From positions 1 to 64,000 of the forward strand of contig CAWBRT010000007.1 of the NCBI GenBank assembly GCA_963791145.1: DNA of 64,000 nucleotides, written 5' to 3'. Within the stretch, counting starts at the first letter, position 1. The number at the start of each line of letters is the position of its first letter. The position numbers and the translations under genes are program-made. The stretch comes from CAWBRT01 sp963791145 (lineage in GTDB: Bacteria; Acidobacteriota; Terriglobia; Terriglobales; Acidobacteriaceae). The notes under the pieces are model-generated. The model worked only from the letters and a program-made list of their open reading frames with translations, made no database searches and was not told the DNA's origin. Shown one piece after another: positions 36,554 through 46,421 of this stretch.

Positions 36554-37093
36554 TCAGTGGATTCGGTAGTTGTGAATCACCGCTTCGGAGACCACGCCGG
36601 TGTGCACCATGGCGCTGATCCGCTCTGCTTTGTGCCATCCCAGGCGATGGAAGAGGTAAGAGGTCGCGATCTGGCCGGCCACTAGCGAGCCTGAGTAGGC
36701 GACGAACAGCGGCTTGTTATCTACAAAGCTGTCGGAGAGTTGTCCCTCGTGCAATCCTTTGCTGCGGAAGTGCCAGGTAGAGATCGGGTCCATCATTCGC
36801 GCCGTGGCCAGAGCGGAGAAAATGATCAGATTCTTCCTGTCCATGAACTTGTGAGTGACCACTTCGGCGGGCGGAGCCGGGTTGGCGACGATGGCCGAAA
36901 TTCCCGGGGCGAGGGGCACCACCGGTTCGGGAGACGCAACCGGCTGTGGCAAAGGCGCAGCCGGGACCGCCATAGCGGGCAGAGCAATCGGCGCCAAAAC
37001 GTTGGCTATTGTCTTCGGCGCGGCGTCCTGTTGCGCAACCGCGCTCAATCCTAAGCTAACTGCCGCCAGCAAAACCAAAATCAGTTTCCGCAT
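36554..37093 (-). CDS. Exported protein of unknown function
   Basis: 179 residues. A signal peptide (RKLILVLLAAVSLGLSAVAQ) is followed by a Pro/Ala-rich linker to about residue 75. A C-terminal domain with hydrophobic segments follows (NLIIFSALATARMMDPISTW and LFVAYSGSLVAGQIATSYLF). I do not recognise the family. The start ATG 37093 was chosen as the first Met before the signal peptide. Confidence 0.6.
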   Translation of the reverse strand: MRKLILVLLAAVSLGLSAVAQQDAAPKTIANVLAPIALPAMAVPAAPLPQPVASPEPVVPLAPGISAIVANPAPPAEVVTHKFMDRKNLIIFSALATARMMDPISTWHFRSKGLHEGQLSDSFVDNKPLFVAYSGSLVAGQIATSYLFHRLGWHKAERISAMVHTGVVSEAVIHNYRIH

Positions 37094-37632
37094 GCCAACC
37101 TGCCTGGCCGGGCCCCGCGGCGTAGTGGCCGCAAACACGGCGAGAACGTTCACATCAGGAATGTATTGCAGGCGTCGGCAAAATGCGTTCCGGCGAGGGC
37201 CCTATGGAACATAGGGAAACACCTCAGGCTGGGCAGGACCATACTGTAGCCTGCGCAAAGGGCCTTAGCCCGAAAAGCTTAGGGCATTGCAGAACAGGGG
37301 GCCCCGCCAAATACTGGGGCTGCATTTGGCGGAGCAGAACAACCGGGTTTCAGGGGCCGTTTTGGAGAAGCAGAAGAGAAACTAACCTTCTCCATCTTAC
37401 GGTCTCGAAGCCTGTAAGGTGAGTTCCCGGAAGGGAAGGCGCGTCTCGTCCTTTCGGCGGCCGAGGTAATTGTTTTTAGTTTTATGTCCAAAGTAACCAC
37501 TAGCGGGGAGATGCCGCTGCCGGACTCCAGTAACCGCCGGCAAATAAACCTCTTACGCGGCAACCAACTGAATTACCCGGCCATAAGTGTCCTGCCGCTT
37601 TTCAATCTGAAAGCTTAAATCTGAAATGCCGC
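37094..37632. other. 540-bp intergenic region with a strong hairpin
   Basis: No gene seen. At 37304-37332 CCGCCAAAT pairs perfectly with ATTTGGCGG around an 11-nt loop, in the presumed 5' leader of the minus-strand exported protein. No riboswitch class I could recognise fits. An AATCTGAAA-type repeat lies at 37600-37628. Confidence 0.5.
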
Positions 37633-39308
37633 CTATCTTCTGCCTGCGTTCTGCGGACGCAGGAACAGCTCTTCGGTGGCTGTCTTGCCGGCGGTCAGGC
37701 GCTGCTTCCGGTTTTCGTAGGATGCCTTGATAAAGGCCACGAACAGCGGATGCGGCTCCAGCGGCTTGGACTTGAATTCGGGATGGAACTGGCAGCCCAG
37801 GAAATAGGGATGGTCTTCGATTTCGACGATCTCGACGTAGGTGCCGTCGGGAGTCGTGCCGGTGATCTTCAGCCCCGCGCCGGTCAGCAACTCCTCGTAC
37901 TCGCGGTTGAACTCGTAGCGGTGGCGGTGGCGCTCGCTGATCTCGGCTGACCCCGTAGGCGCGGTGGGCAAACGAGCCCGGCTCCAGCTTGCAGGGCCAG
38001 GCGCCCAGCCGCATGGTGCCGCCCAGCTCTTCCACCCCGCGCAACTCGCGCAGCTTGTAGATGACGCGGTGCGGGGTGGCGGGATCGAACTCGCTGGAGT
38101 CGGCATTCTCCAGGCCGCAGACGTTGCGCGCGAACTCGATGCACGCGGTCTGCATTCCCAGGCAGATGCCGAAGTAAGGAACCTTGTACTCGCGGGCGTA
38201 GCGGATGCCGTTCAGCATGCCGGCAATGCCGCGCTTGCCGAAGCCGCCGGGAACCAGGATGCCGTCGAAGCCCTCCATCTGCGCCTTGTAGCTGTCGTCC
38301 TTGGTTTCCAGTCCCTCGGCCTCGATCCACTGCGCTCTCAGCTTCAGGTTGAAGTGCAGGGCGGCGTGCACCAGCGCCTCTTTGAGCGATTTATAGGAAT
38401 CCTCGTACTCCACGTACTTGCCGACGATGCCGATCGCCACCTCGTCGCCGGGGTTGTAGGCCCGGTGCACCAGTGCCTCCCATTCGCTCAGGTCGGGCTG
38501 GCCGGCCTCCATGTGCAGGTACTTCATCAGCAGCCGGTCCACGCCTTCGCGCGCCAGGTTCAGCGGCACTTCGTAGATCGAGGCCACGTCCTTGGCGGTA
38601 ATCACCGCTTCGTTCTCGACGTTGCAGAACAGCGCGATCTTCGACTTGATCTCCTTGGACAGGAAGCGGTCGGTGCGGCACAGCAGGATGTCCGGCTGGA
38701 TGCCGATGGAGAGCAGCTCCTTCACCGAGTGCTGCGTCGGCTTGGTCTTCAATTCGCCGGCGGCGGCGATGTACGGCACCAGCGTGCACATGGACGAAGA
38801 GGGTATTCTCGCGCCCCAGCTCCTGGCGCATCTGGCGGATGGCTTCCAAAAACGGCAGCGACTCGATATCGCCCACCGTCCCGCCGATCTCGATCAGCAC
38901 CACGTCGACATCGTGCGACACCTTCTTCATCGCCGCCTTGATCTCGTTGGTGACGTGCGGAATCACCTGCACGGTCTTGCCCAGGTAATCGCCGCGCCGC
39001 TCCTTGGCGATGATTTGCTCGTAAATGCGGCCGGTCGTCCAGTTGTTGTCCCGCGTCAGCTTGGCGTGGGTGAAGCGCTCGTAGTGCCCCAGGTCGAGGT
39101 CGGTCTCGGCTCCGTCGTCGGTGACGAAGACTTCGCCGTGCTGGAAGGGCGACATCGTCCCCGGGTCGACGTTGAGATACGGGTCGAACTTCTGCAGCGT
39201 CACCTTCAGCCCGCGCGCCTCCAGCAGGCAGCCGATGGAAGCCGCAGCCAAACCTTTACCGAGCGACGAGACAACGCCGCCTGTCACAAAGATGTACTTT
39301 GCCGGCAT
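37633..39308 (-). CDS. pyrG: CTP synthase (two frameshifts)
   Basis: Converts UTP to CTP using glutamine and ATP. The N-terminal synthetase domain begins AKYIFVTGGVVSSLGKGLAA and contains IEIGGTVGDIES. The C-terminal glutaminase has the nucleophile Cys in PYFGICLGMQ and the His/Glu pair in FHPEFKSKP. One extra base near 38788 (within FVHVTLVPYIAA) and one extra G in GGGG near 37955 (within AYGSAEISER) shift the frame. Corrected length is about 557 residues, normal for the family. Confidence 0.93.
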
Positions 39309-39606
39309 TCCGACCTCTGTGATTTAGGGGATTGTGTGTGCAGCGGCCGAACTCCGGAGGCGCCACAGGCCGGGGCCAAACCCCGCTCTGCCAAACTTTG
39401 CCTTCTCCGGTGGGTTCTAAGAGAATGCGGCAAATCAGGGTCCAGCACGTTTCGCCGCAATCTGCTGTAGGGGTGCACGATCAATTATGGACGGAATTGT
39501 TCGGTTCGGCAAGAACGTAAGGAGCAAGTTTCTGCTGCTCTCGCCGGCGTTCCTCGCCGGCTTGCATTAGAATTTCTCTGCTGCCGCATATACATTGGGG
39601 TTGTAC

Positions 39607-40545
39607 ATGAGTCGCAGACAACAAGTGGCTTTCTTGTTAGCGATCCCCCTCGCCCTGCTGGTGCTCTGCCTGCCGGCTTACGCGCAGGCTGCCAAGCGGC
39701 TGATTTTGAAGGACGGCAGCTATCAAATCGCCAGCCAGTGGGAGATCCGGGGCGACCGCGTGCACTATCTCAGCAGCGACCGCGGCGAGTGGGAGGAGCT
39801 TCCCGCCTCGCTGGTCGACTGGAACGCCACCGAGAATTTCAACCAGGAACGTGAGCTGCAACGCGACCAGGAGCTCCGGCAAGCGCAGCGGGAGGAGGAC
39901 GCCGAGGCGGAGCTTGCGGCTCCTCCCACGGTCGCGCCCGGGCTCCAGCTTCCCGCCCCCGGCGGAGTATACCTGCTGGAGAGCTACCAGGGGCAGTCGC
40001 AACTGGCGGAGCTGGCGCAGCAGAGTGGCGATCTTAACCGGCGCACCGGCAGAAACATTCTGCGGGCGGCCATCAACCCGATTTCTTCAGCCAGGCAGTC
40101 TATCGAGCTGAAGGGCGAGCATGCCCGCGTCCAGTCGCATTCCGATCAGCCTGCCTTCTACCTGAACCTCGACGAGCCCGATCCGGCCAGCAAGCCGCTG
40201 CCGCTGGCTGACCGTTTTCGAATAGCCAGGCTCGGGGTGAAAAAGGACGCGCGCGTGGTCGGCACCATGAAGATCGGCATCACCGGGAAAGTCAGCCAGC
40301 AGGAGACCTTTGTGCCGGCCACGGTGGAAAAGATGGCCGGCGGCTGGGTGAAGCTTACTCCCAGGCAGACGCTTGCCCGCGGCGAATATGCCATCGTCGA
40401 GATGTTAAGTGCCAGGGACATGAACGTTTACGTCTGGGACTTCGGGGTAGACCGTTCGGCCCCGCAGAATCCCGATGTCCGGTTGGCGCCGCCGCCCAAA
40501 CAGCCGGCGAGCGCGGAGGCGAGCCCCGGCCTGGAGAAACGGTGA
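39607..40545 (+). CDS. Exported protein of unknown function
   Basis: 312 residues. A signal peptide (VAFLLAIPLALLVLCLPAYA) precedes LILKDGSYQIASQWEIRGDR, a small beta-type segment. A Glu/Gln/Arg-rich helix (NFNQERELQRDQELRQAQRE) and a C-terminal domain (RIARLGVKKDARVVGTMKIG) follow. I do not recognise a characterised family. The start is ATG 39607; TTG 39595 is also in frame. Confidence 0.65.
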   Translation: MSRRQQVAFLLAIPLALLVLCLPAYAQAAKRLILKDGSYQIASQWEIRGDRVHYLSSDRGEWEELPASLVDWNATENFNQERELQRDQELRQAQREEDAEAELAAPPTVAPGLQLPAPGGVYLLESYQGQSQLAELAQQSGDLNRRTGRNILRAAINPISSARQSIELKGEHARVQSHSDQPAFYLNLDEPDPASKPLPLADRFRIARLGVKKDARVVGTMKIGITGKVSQQETFVPATVEKMAGGWVKLTPRQTLARGEYAIVEMLSARDMNVYVWDFGVDRSAPQNPDVRLAPPPKQPASAEASPGLEKR

Positions 40546-40796
40546 CGATTCCACCCCAGCAAACGCAAATGCGTTTGCCGGGGGCCCCGGGGGACCTGGC
40601 TGATTTTTATGCCGCCTGAAGGCTAAGTCGCCCAGGCGGTTAGGCAACCAAACCCGGCCCTGGAGCCTCTCTGTATGCAGGTCCCAAGGCCGCTCCGGTT
40701 TTAGTTCTCGAAGCAAACACTGGGGTTATGGCCGGCAAAGAGCCGTTTCCCTGGCAGGTAATCCAAGGATCCCGGGGCCGGAACTGTTGAGCCCGG

Positions 40797-41477
40797 ATGC
40801 AAACACAAAGAGCTGTTCAAAACAAAAGCCCTTTGCCGGCATTAACGGCAGATAGTCCAAAGAAGCGAACTTTGACACAGGCGAAAAAAATCCTGGCTTC
40901 GGGGATATCGGAAGCGGAAGCTATCGACCGCGCCAAACAGGGCGACGGAGAGTGTTTCGAGGTGCTTTACGGATTCCACAAGCGCCGCGTCTACTCTCTG
41001 TGCCTGCGCATGACCGGCAATACGGCGGAAGCGGAAGACCTGACGCAGGAAGCCTTTCTGCAGCTCTACCGCAAGATTGCCACCTTCCGGGGAGAGTCGG
41101 CCTTCTCCACCTGGCTGCACCGACTGGCGGTAAACGTGGTGCTCATGCACCTGCGCAAGAAAGGCCTGCCGGAAGTTTCCCTGCAGGAGTCGCTCGAGCC
41201 CCAGGAAGAAGACGGGCCCAAAAAGGATATAGGGGCCCGCGACAACGTGCTCGCCGGGTCGATCGACCGGGTCAACCTGGAGAGGGCTATTGAGAGTTTG
41301 CCGCCCGGGTACCGGATTATTTTTGTCCTTCATGACATCGAAGGATACGAACATAATGAGATCGCTGAGATGATGGGCTGCTCCATTGGGAACAGCAAAT
41401 CTCAGCTTCACAAGGCGCGAATGAAGCTGCGTGACCTGCTGCGAACCAGCAGAGCCGACAAGGCCCTTAAGTATTAG
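40797..41477 (+). CDS. ECF sigma-70 factor
   Basis: 226 residues. Region 2 shows CFEVLYGFHKRRVYSLCLRM and AEDLTQEAFLQLYRKIATF, then FSTWLHRLAVNVVLMHLRKK. Region 4 has LPPGYRIIFVLHDIEGYEHN and SIGNSKSQLHKARMKLRDLL. It is followed at once by two tandem mini zinc-finger genes that probably encode its anti-sigma partners. A ~250-bp GC-rich, hairpin-rich leader precedes it. Confidence 0.9.
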   Translation: MQTQRAVQNKSPLPALTADSPKKRTLTQAKKILASGISEAEAIDRAKQGDGECFEVLYGFHKRRVYSLCLRMTGNTAEAEDLTQEAFLQLYRKIATFRGESAFSTWLHRLAVNVVLMHLRKKGLPEVSLQESLEPQEEDGPKKDIGARDNVLAGSIDRVNLERAIESLPPGYRIIFVLHDIEGYEHNEIAEMMGCSIGNSKSQLHKARMKLRDLLRTSRADKALKY

Positions 41478-41538
41478 GCGCAGGCGCAGTGCGGCGGCCG
41501 CAGAGGGCGCCGTCATTCAGACCATCGCGGAGAGCAAG

Positions 41539-41760
41539 ATGACTTGTGCGGAATTCCAGCGCGTGCTGCCCTTCATCATCGAGACCGGCGGCAGCGCAGC
41601 GGAAGAAGAGCACCTGAGGTCCTGCAAGGTATGCGGCGACCTGGTGGCCGATCTGCGCTACATCGCCGAGCAGGCCAAGCTGTTGGTCCCCATGGAAGAT
41701 CCCAGTCCGCGTGTTTGGAGACGCATTCAGAAGGCATTAAGCGCCGCCGGCAGCCACTGA
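41539..41760 (+). CDS. Mini anti-sigma/zinc-finger protein, copy 1
   Basis: 73 residues with a zf-HC2-like core: EEEHLRSCKVCGDLVADL (HxxxCxxC). There is no transmembrane segment, so it would be a soluble anti-sigma or sensor. It lies 61 nt after the ECF sigma gene and is nearly identical over 60 residues to the next gene. The start is ATG 41539. Confidence 0.8.
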   Translation: MTCAEFQRVLPFIIETGGSAAEEEHLRSCKVCGDLVADLRYIAEQAKLLVPMEDPSPRVWRRIQKALSAAGSH

Positions 41761-41781
41761 CAGAGGCCAGGGGAGAGAGAC

Positions 41782-42087
41782 ATGACTTGCGCGGAATTCC
41801 AGAGCGTTCTGCCCTTCATCATCGAAACGGGAGGCAACGCGGGGGAAGAAGAGCACCTGAGAACCTGCAAGGTGTGCGGCGATCTGGTGGCTGATCTGCG
41901 TTACATCGCCGAGCAGGCCAAGCTGTTGGTTCCCATGGAAGACCCTAATCCGCGTGTCTGGGATGGCATTCAGAAGTCCTTGCAGCGCGAGGGGGTGGCC
42001 AAGCGCGCCGGCCGCAAGGACGTGCTCGGCTTTCACGCCGGCCTGTTGTTCGCCTGCGTAGTTCCTTATCTTCTCCAGTCGCTGTAG
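41782..42087 (+). CDS. Mini anti-sigma/zinc-finger protein, copy 2, with C-terminal hydrophobic segment
   Basis: 101 residues. The first ~60 duplicate copy 1 (TCAEFQSVLPFIIETGGNAG, HLRTCKVCGDL). It then diverges into GRKDVLGFHAGLLFACVVPY, a hydrophobic tail that may anchor it in the membrane. It lies 21 nt downstream of copy 1. Confidence 0.8.
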   Translation: MTCAEFQSVLPFIIETGGNAGEEEHLRTCKVCGDLVADLRYIAEQAKLLVPMEDPNPRVWDGIQKSLQREGVAKRAGRKDVLGFHAGLLFACVVPYLLQSL

Positions 42088-42237
42088 CTTCCTTTTCTTC
42101 GGGCCCCGCGAACTCTTGCTGATTCGCGAACTCCTGCTGATTTAGGTGACGATTCGCCTGGGCCGGGGCCGGCCTTATTTTCCTTCCTCATTGGCAAAAG
42201 CCGTGGATTCTTTGCCGGGAGTAGCGCCGCTCCCGCC

Positions 42238-42813
42238 GTGCTAAAATCAGGCCGATTTCACGTGCACGCAAAGAGCAATACATCGCGTCGGGCGTGGGCC
42301 GGGCCCGTGCTTCTGATCGGCTTCATGGGTGCCGGCAAATCCAGCGTCGGCTTTGCCCTGGCGCGCGAGTTGGGCTGCGACTTCATCGACCTGGATGTCC
42401 TCATCGAGCGGCGCGCCGGCAAGCGCATCACCGAGATTTTCGAGAAATTTGGCCGGCCGGCGTTTCGACAAATGGAGACTCAGGCACTGGATGAGGTGCT
42501 CTCGGGCGAAGCAAGTTGCGTGATTGCTCTCGGCGGCGGCGCTTTTACTCAGCCGGCGAACCGGGAGCGCATCGCCCGCAGCGCCGGACGGGTGGTTTTC
42601 CTCGAAGTTTCTTTCGAGGAGGCGGTGCGCAGGATAGAATCAGCGGGCGGAACGCGGCCGCTGGCTGCCAGCCGCGAACTCCTGCAAAAGCTGTTCCGGC
42701 AGCGCGAGTCGGTTTACGTGCAAGCCCATTTCCGCTCCGACACGAGCGGCAGATCGGTCGCCGAAGTGGTCCGAGAAGTGGCGGCTTGGGTTCGAGAACA
42801 AGGCTGGGAATGA
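42238..42813 (+). CDS. aroK: Shikimate kinase
   Basis: 191 residues; phosphorylates shikimate in aromatic amino-acid synthesis. Walker A is LLIGFMGAGKSSVGFALA. Shikimate contacts lie in DFIDLDVLIERRAG and FRQMETQALDEV, and the GGG motif is IALGGGAF. The lid segment is TRPLAAS. It starts with GTG 42238 and overlaps the next gene by 4 nt. Confidence 0.92.
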   Translation: MLKSGRFHVHAKSNTSRRAWAGPVLLIGFMGAGKSSVGFALARELGCDFIDLDVLIERRAGKRITEIFEKFGRPAFRQMETQALDEVLSGEASCVIALGGGAFTQPANRERIARSAGRVVFLEVSFEEAVRRIESAGGTRPLAASRELLQKLFRQRESVYVQAHFRSDTSGRSVAEVVREVAAWVREQGWE

Positions 42814-43601
42814 GATTCGTTCTTCTAAACCTGCTGCTGATTCTGCAACTGGGGGCCGTCTCCCCTCTCTGCGCGCGGGAAAAGCCAAAGCGCCCGGAGC
42901 GCGCCAGTACGACGGTCGATGCCGGCACCTTCACCATTCTTGTCGGCGGGCGCCGGGTCGGCAGCGAGACGTTCAGCATCCGGCAATCGGACCAGGGCAG
43001 CGTCGCCTCTTCCGAGATCAGGATCGAGGAGCCCTCCGGCGGAGCCCGGCAGACCAGCGAACTTCGTCTCGGCCCGGCCGGAGAATTGCGGCGCTATGAG
43101 TGGCGCGAGCTGCTCCCCGAAAAAGCGGAGATCGTGGTCGAGCCCAAGGACGAATTTCTCCTCGAGCGTATTACCGAAAAAGACAAGCGCTTCGAGCAGC
43201 CCTTCCTGATGCCCTCCTCCACTTCGGTGCTGGACGACTTCTTCTTCTCCCAGCGCGAGATTCTCCTCTGGCGCTACCTGGCCACGGTGTGCAAGCCCGT
43301 CTCCGGCCAGTTGCAATGTTCCACGCAGAAGACGCAGTTCGGGGCGATCGTTCCGCGGCAACGCGCCTCCAGCATGGTCTCCGTCCAATTCGTGGGACGC
43401 GAGCAACTCACACTTCACGGCCAGGCTCTCGAGTTGAGCCACTTCCGGCTGACCGACACCGACGACTGGGACCTCTGGATGGACGCCAGCCAGAAGCTGG
43501 TACGCATCTTGATTCCGTCGTTGCAGACCGAGGTCCTGCGCGAACCCGACTCATCCCACGGCAAGCACGCCGCCCCCGAGCAGCCCAAGCCGGCCCAATA
43601 G
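42810..43601 (+). CDS. Exported protein of unknown function coupled to aroK
   Basis: 263 residues. A signal peptide (FVLLNLLLILQLGAVSPLCA) is followed by a beta-rich periplasmic domain (GTFTILVGGRRVGSETFSIR, then SSEIRIEEPSGG and GELRRYEWREL). The family is not recognised. The ATG overlaps the aroK stop, so the two are co-translated. Confidence 0.65.
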   Translation: MRFVLLNLLLILQLGAVSPLCAREKPKRPERASTTVDAGTFTILVGGRRVGSETFSIRQSDQGSVASSEIRIEEPSGGARQTSELRLGPAGELRRYEWRELLPEKAEIVVEPKDEFLLERITEKDKRFEQPFLMPSSTSVLDDFFFSQREILLWRYLATVCKPVSGQLQCSTQKTQFGAIVPRQRASSMVSVQFVGREQLTLHGQALELSHFRLTDTDDWDLWMDASQKLVRILIPSLQTEVLREPDSSHGKHAAPEQPKPAQ

Positions 43602-43603
43602 GG

Positions 43604-43740
43604 AGGTTTCAAAGTTTCAAGGTTTCAAAGTTGCTGGGTTCTCTCGTAAACCTCGCAGTCGTTGAAACTCTGAAACCTTGAAACCTTGCACCTCGAAGTT
43701 GGCACCCTGAAACCTTGAAACCCTGAAACTTTGAAACCTT
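43604..43740. repeat. Facing 8-nt-period arrays (GAAACCTT type)
   Basis: AGGTTTCA/AAGTTTCA/AGGTTTCA on the left. On the right are two blocks of GAAACCTT-GAAACCCT-GAAACTTT-GAAACCTT-type units. Same architecture as 20123-20223. Confidence 0.8.
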
Positions 43741-43859
43741 ACCGTTGTTATAATCTACTGCGCGAGCGATGGACACCCGCGCCCAGCGCGGCTCCCGCCG
43801 TTCTGTCCAGTTTCCGCATCTTACTTTTCAGGCCCCCGGATTTCCTGTTGAGGTGAGTG

Positions 43860-45039
43860 ATGGCTACATCTCCAGCCGTTTCCGCCGCGCCGCAGTCGCT
43901 GCTTGCGCTGACCGAAGATGAGCAATTGTTCCGCGATAACGTGCGCAAGTTCGCCGAAGACGCGGTGCGCCCGCTGGCCGCCGAGATGGACGAGAAAGGC
44001 GTCTTCGAGCACTCGCTGATCGAGCAGTTTTTCCAGCTCGGGCTGATGGGGATCGAGGTCCCCGAGCAGTATGGCGGCGGCGGCGGCAGCTTCTTCGAGG
44101 CCATTCTCGCCGTCGAGGAGCTGTCGCGGGTCGATCCCTCGGCCGGCGTCATCGTCGACGTGCAGAACACGCTGGTCAACAACGCCATGCTTGCGCTGGG
44201 GCAGCGAAGAGCAGAAGCAGCGGTACTTCCCCAAGCTGACCTCCGAGTGGGTGGGGGCCTATGCGCTCAGCGAAGCCGGCTCCGGTTCTGACGCCTTCGG
44301 CTTGCAGTGCCGCGCCCAGGACAAGGGCGACCACTGGCTGCTCAACGGCCAGAAGCTGTGGATCACCAACGCCAAGGAGGCGAAGCTGTTCATCCTGCTG
44401 GCCACGCTCGATCCCGCCGCCGGCTATCGCGGCATCACCGCCTTCCTGGTGGAAAAAGATTTCCCGGGCTTCTCCGTCGGCAAGAAAGAAGACAAGCTCG
44501 GCATCCGCGCCTCCTCCACCTGCGAGCTGATCCTGGAAGACTGCAAGGTGCCCAAGCAGAACCTGCTGGGCGAGGCCGGCAAGGGCTACAAGATCGCCAT
44601 CGAAACGCTCAACGAGGGACGCATCGGCATCGGCGCGCAGATGCTCGGGCTGGCGCAGGGCGCCTTCGAGCACGCCGCCAAGTACGCGCAGGAGCGCAAG
44701 CAGTTCGGCCAGCCCATCGCCAGCTTCCAGGCCATCCAGTTCCAGCTGGCGCAGATGGCTACCGAAATCACCGCCGCCCGCATGATGGTCTACAACGCCG
44801 CCCGCATGAAGGATGCCGGCATGAACTTCGTCAAGGAAGCGGCCATGACCAAGCTGTTCTGCTCGCAGGTGGCCGAGCGCGCCGCCTCGCTGGCCGTGGA
44901 AATCCTGGGCGGCTACGGCTTCACCAAGGATTACCCGGTGGAGAAGCTCTTCCGCGACTCCAAGATCGGCAAGATCTACGAAGGCACCTCGAACATGCAG
45001 CTGGCCACCATCGCCAAATTGGTACTGGGCGGGAAGTAG
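43860..45039 (+). CDS. Acyl-CoA dehydrogenase (one frameshift)
   Basis: FAD enzyme of fatty-acid beta-oxidation, about 392 residues after correction. Signature sequences are YALSEAGSGSDAFGLQCRAQ, KLWITNAKEAKLFILLA, ERKQFGQPIASFQAIQFQLA and EILGGYGFTKDYPVEKLFRD. The catalytic Glu lies in KIYEGTSNMQLATIAK. One extra G in GGGG near 44200 breaks LALGSEEQKQRYFP. The start is ATG 43860. It is short/branched-chain-like in overall sequence, but the substrate is not certain. Confidence 0.93.
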
Positions 45040-45058
45040 TGCGGGAACCCGAGCAGAC

Positions 45059-45091
45059 GCGAAACGAGAAACGGGAAACGTGAAACGGAAA
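45059..45091. repeat. 7-nt-period GGGAAACG array
   Basis: GCGAAACGAGAAACGGGAAA followed by CGTGAAACGG, just after the acyl-CoA dehydrogenase stop. Confidence 0.65.
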
Positions 45092-45150
45092 GGATGCGAA
45101 CCCTTTCAGGCATCGAGGCCGCCAACCCGTTGCGGTAAAATCGTAGACGC

Positions 45151-45227
45151 GGGAGCGTAGCTCAGGTGGATAGAGCATCTGCCTTCTAAGCAGAGGGTCG
45201 CAGGTTCGAGTCCTGCCGCTCCTACCA
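45151..45227 (+). tRNA. tRNA-Arg (anticodon TCT)
   Basis: The acceptor GGGAGCG pairs with CGCTCCT (one G-U pair). The anticodon stem TCTGC/GCAGA encloses loop CTTCTAA, giving TCT. The T-stem GCAGG/CCTGC encloses TTCGAGT. The 3' CCA is encoded. Confidence 0.93.
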
Positions 45228-45605
45228 GTCTTTCCAATAGTTAGCGCGCTAGCCTTTTTCGCTGGCCTCCGACTCTAGGGACTCCGCTTCAAATTTCGGC
45301 ACACGTCTGGAGCGCAGGTTGCAGGAGTAGCATGGACAAGGCAGTCTTGCTCGCCTGATGACGGAATCCCAAGGTGATGATGGGATTTGAGCGGTTCTCG
45401 CATTACCATGCGACAAAGCTGGTCGGGGCATTCAAACAACAGGCTGAGTGTGTCCAGTGAGTCGTACACGTAAAGGCTAGGCTAGCGGGATCTCCTGAAT
45501 TCTGAATGGGTTGGAACATCGGAGGGCAGGTGGCTCTGGGTTGTTTTTTGTGTTACTCTCGGCTTGCTGAGGCGTTCTAAATACAAATTGCATCACGGTG
45601 ACTGA
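45228..45605. other. Intergenic region after tRNA-Arg
   Basis: About 380 bp with no supported gene. I searched by eye for a copy of the tRNA 3' end that would mark an attachment site and found none. GC falls towards the cassette that starts at 45606. Confidence 0.5.
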
Positions 45606-46421
45606 ATGCCGTTTCCATTAAGCGACCGTGTTCTGTACAAAAAGAATCCTCTAGAAGTCGTTGTTTGTCAGCTTCGTTTTCCGCCAGTCTTGCGGATAGA
45701 TGCCGAACTGCCTCATGCGTTTCAAGAGCATGTTCGTGCTGAGTACCCGTTCTTTTCGGAGCGCCAGTCGGTGGTGCCGGAAGCCGGTGTTCCCGCCGGT
45801 GTTCCTCCCGAAATCCTGAAGGCTATCAGTGAAATGCTGCCCTTTCGAGCCTCCAGAATGTATGAGTTCACATCTGCTGATAGTAACTGGAGGGTTACCC
45901 TTACAAAGGAAACACTGTCACTCGGATGTAAGCAATATCGCCGTTGGGAAGATTTCAAGCAGCATCTTCAGTTGCCTATGCAGTTCCTATTAAAAACATA
46001 TGCGCCGAGCTTCTACTTGAGGATCGGGTTGCGGTATCGCGATCTCATAAAGAGGTCGGTGCTTAAACTGAATGACGTGCCATGGAATGAACTCCTGAAG
46101 CCGCCAATAGCGGGAGTACTTGGCTCTGAGATTGCACCAGCTATCCGGCAAACAAACCAACAGTTGCTGATTGATTTGGGCGAGAACAATGCTCAGGTTC
46201 GTGTTCAGCATGGATTCCTCCTTAAAGGAACCGAGCAGTGCTATTTGATTGACAGCGACTTCTTCACTTCGGTTAGGAAGGAAACCAACGATGCGATTGC
46301 TACCTTGGACTACTTCAATAGACAGTCCGGAAGACTCTTCAGGTGGTGTATTAGTGACAGGCTCCACGGAGCAATGGAGCCCGAACGTTTACCAGACCCT
46401 GTGGTACAGCGAGCAACCTGA
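45606..46421 (+). CDS. TIGR04255-family protein
   Basis: 271 residues of a sporadically distributed family of unknown function. The family's typical N-terminus is clear (YKKNPLEVVVCQLRFPPVLR) and so is its end (LDYFNRQSGRLFRWCISDRL). No catalytic or membrane motif is visible. Its 3' end overlaps the next gene by about 68 nt in another frame. The low GC of this gene and its two partners, and its position next to tRNA-Arg, point to transfer. Confidence 0.78.
   Translation: MPFPLSDRVLYKKNPLEVVVCQLRFPPVLRIDAELPHAFQEHVRAEYPFFSERQSVVPEAGVPAGVPPEILKAISEMLPFRASRMYEFTSADSNWRVTLTKETLSLGCKQYRRWEDFKQHLQLPMQFLLKTYAPSFYLRIGLRYRDLIKRSVLKLNDVPWNELLKPPIAGVLGSEIAPAIRQTNQQLLIDLGENNAQVRVQHGFLLKGTEQCYLIDSDFFTSVRKETNDAIATLDYFNRQSGRLFRWCISDRLHGAMEPERLPDPVVQRAT

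Noticed and set aside
40546..40796. c-di-GMP riboswitch upstream of the ECF sigma gene
   Set aside because: The leader is rich in hairpins but lacks the conserved GEMM core bases.
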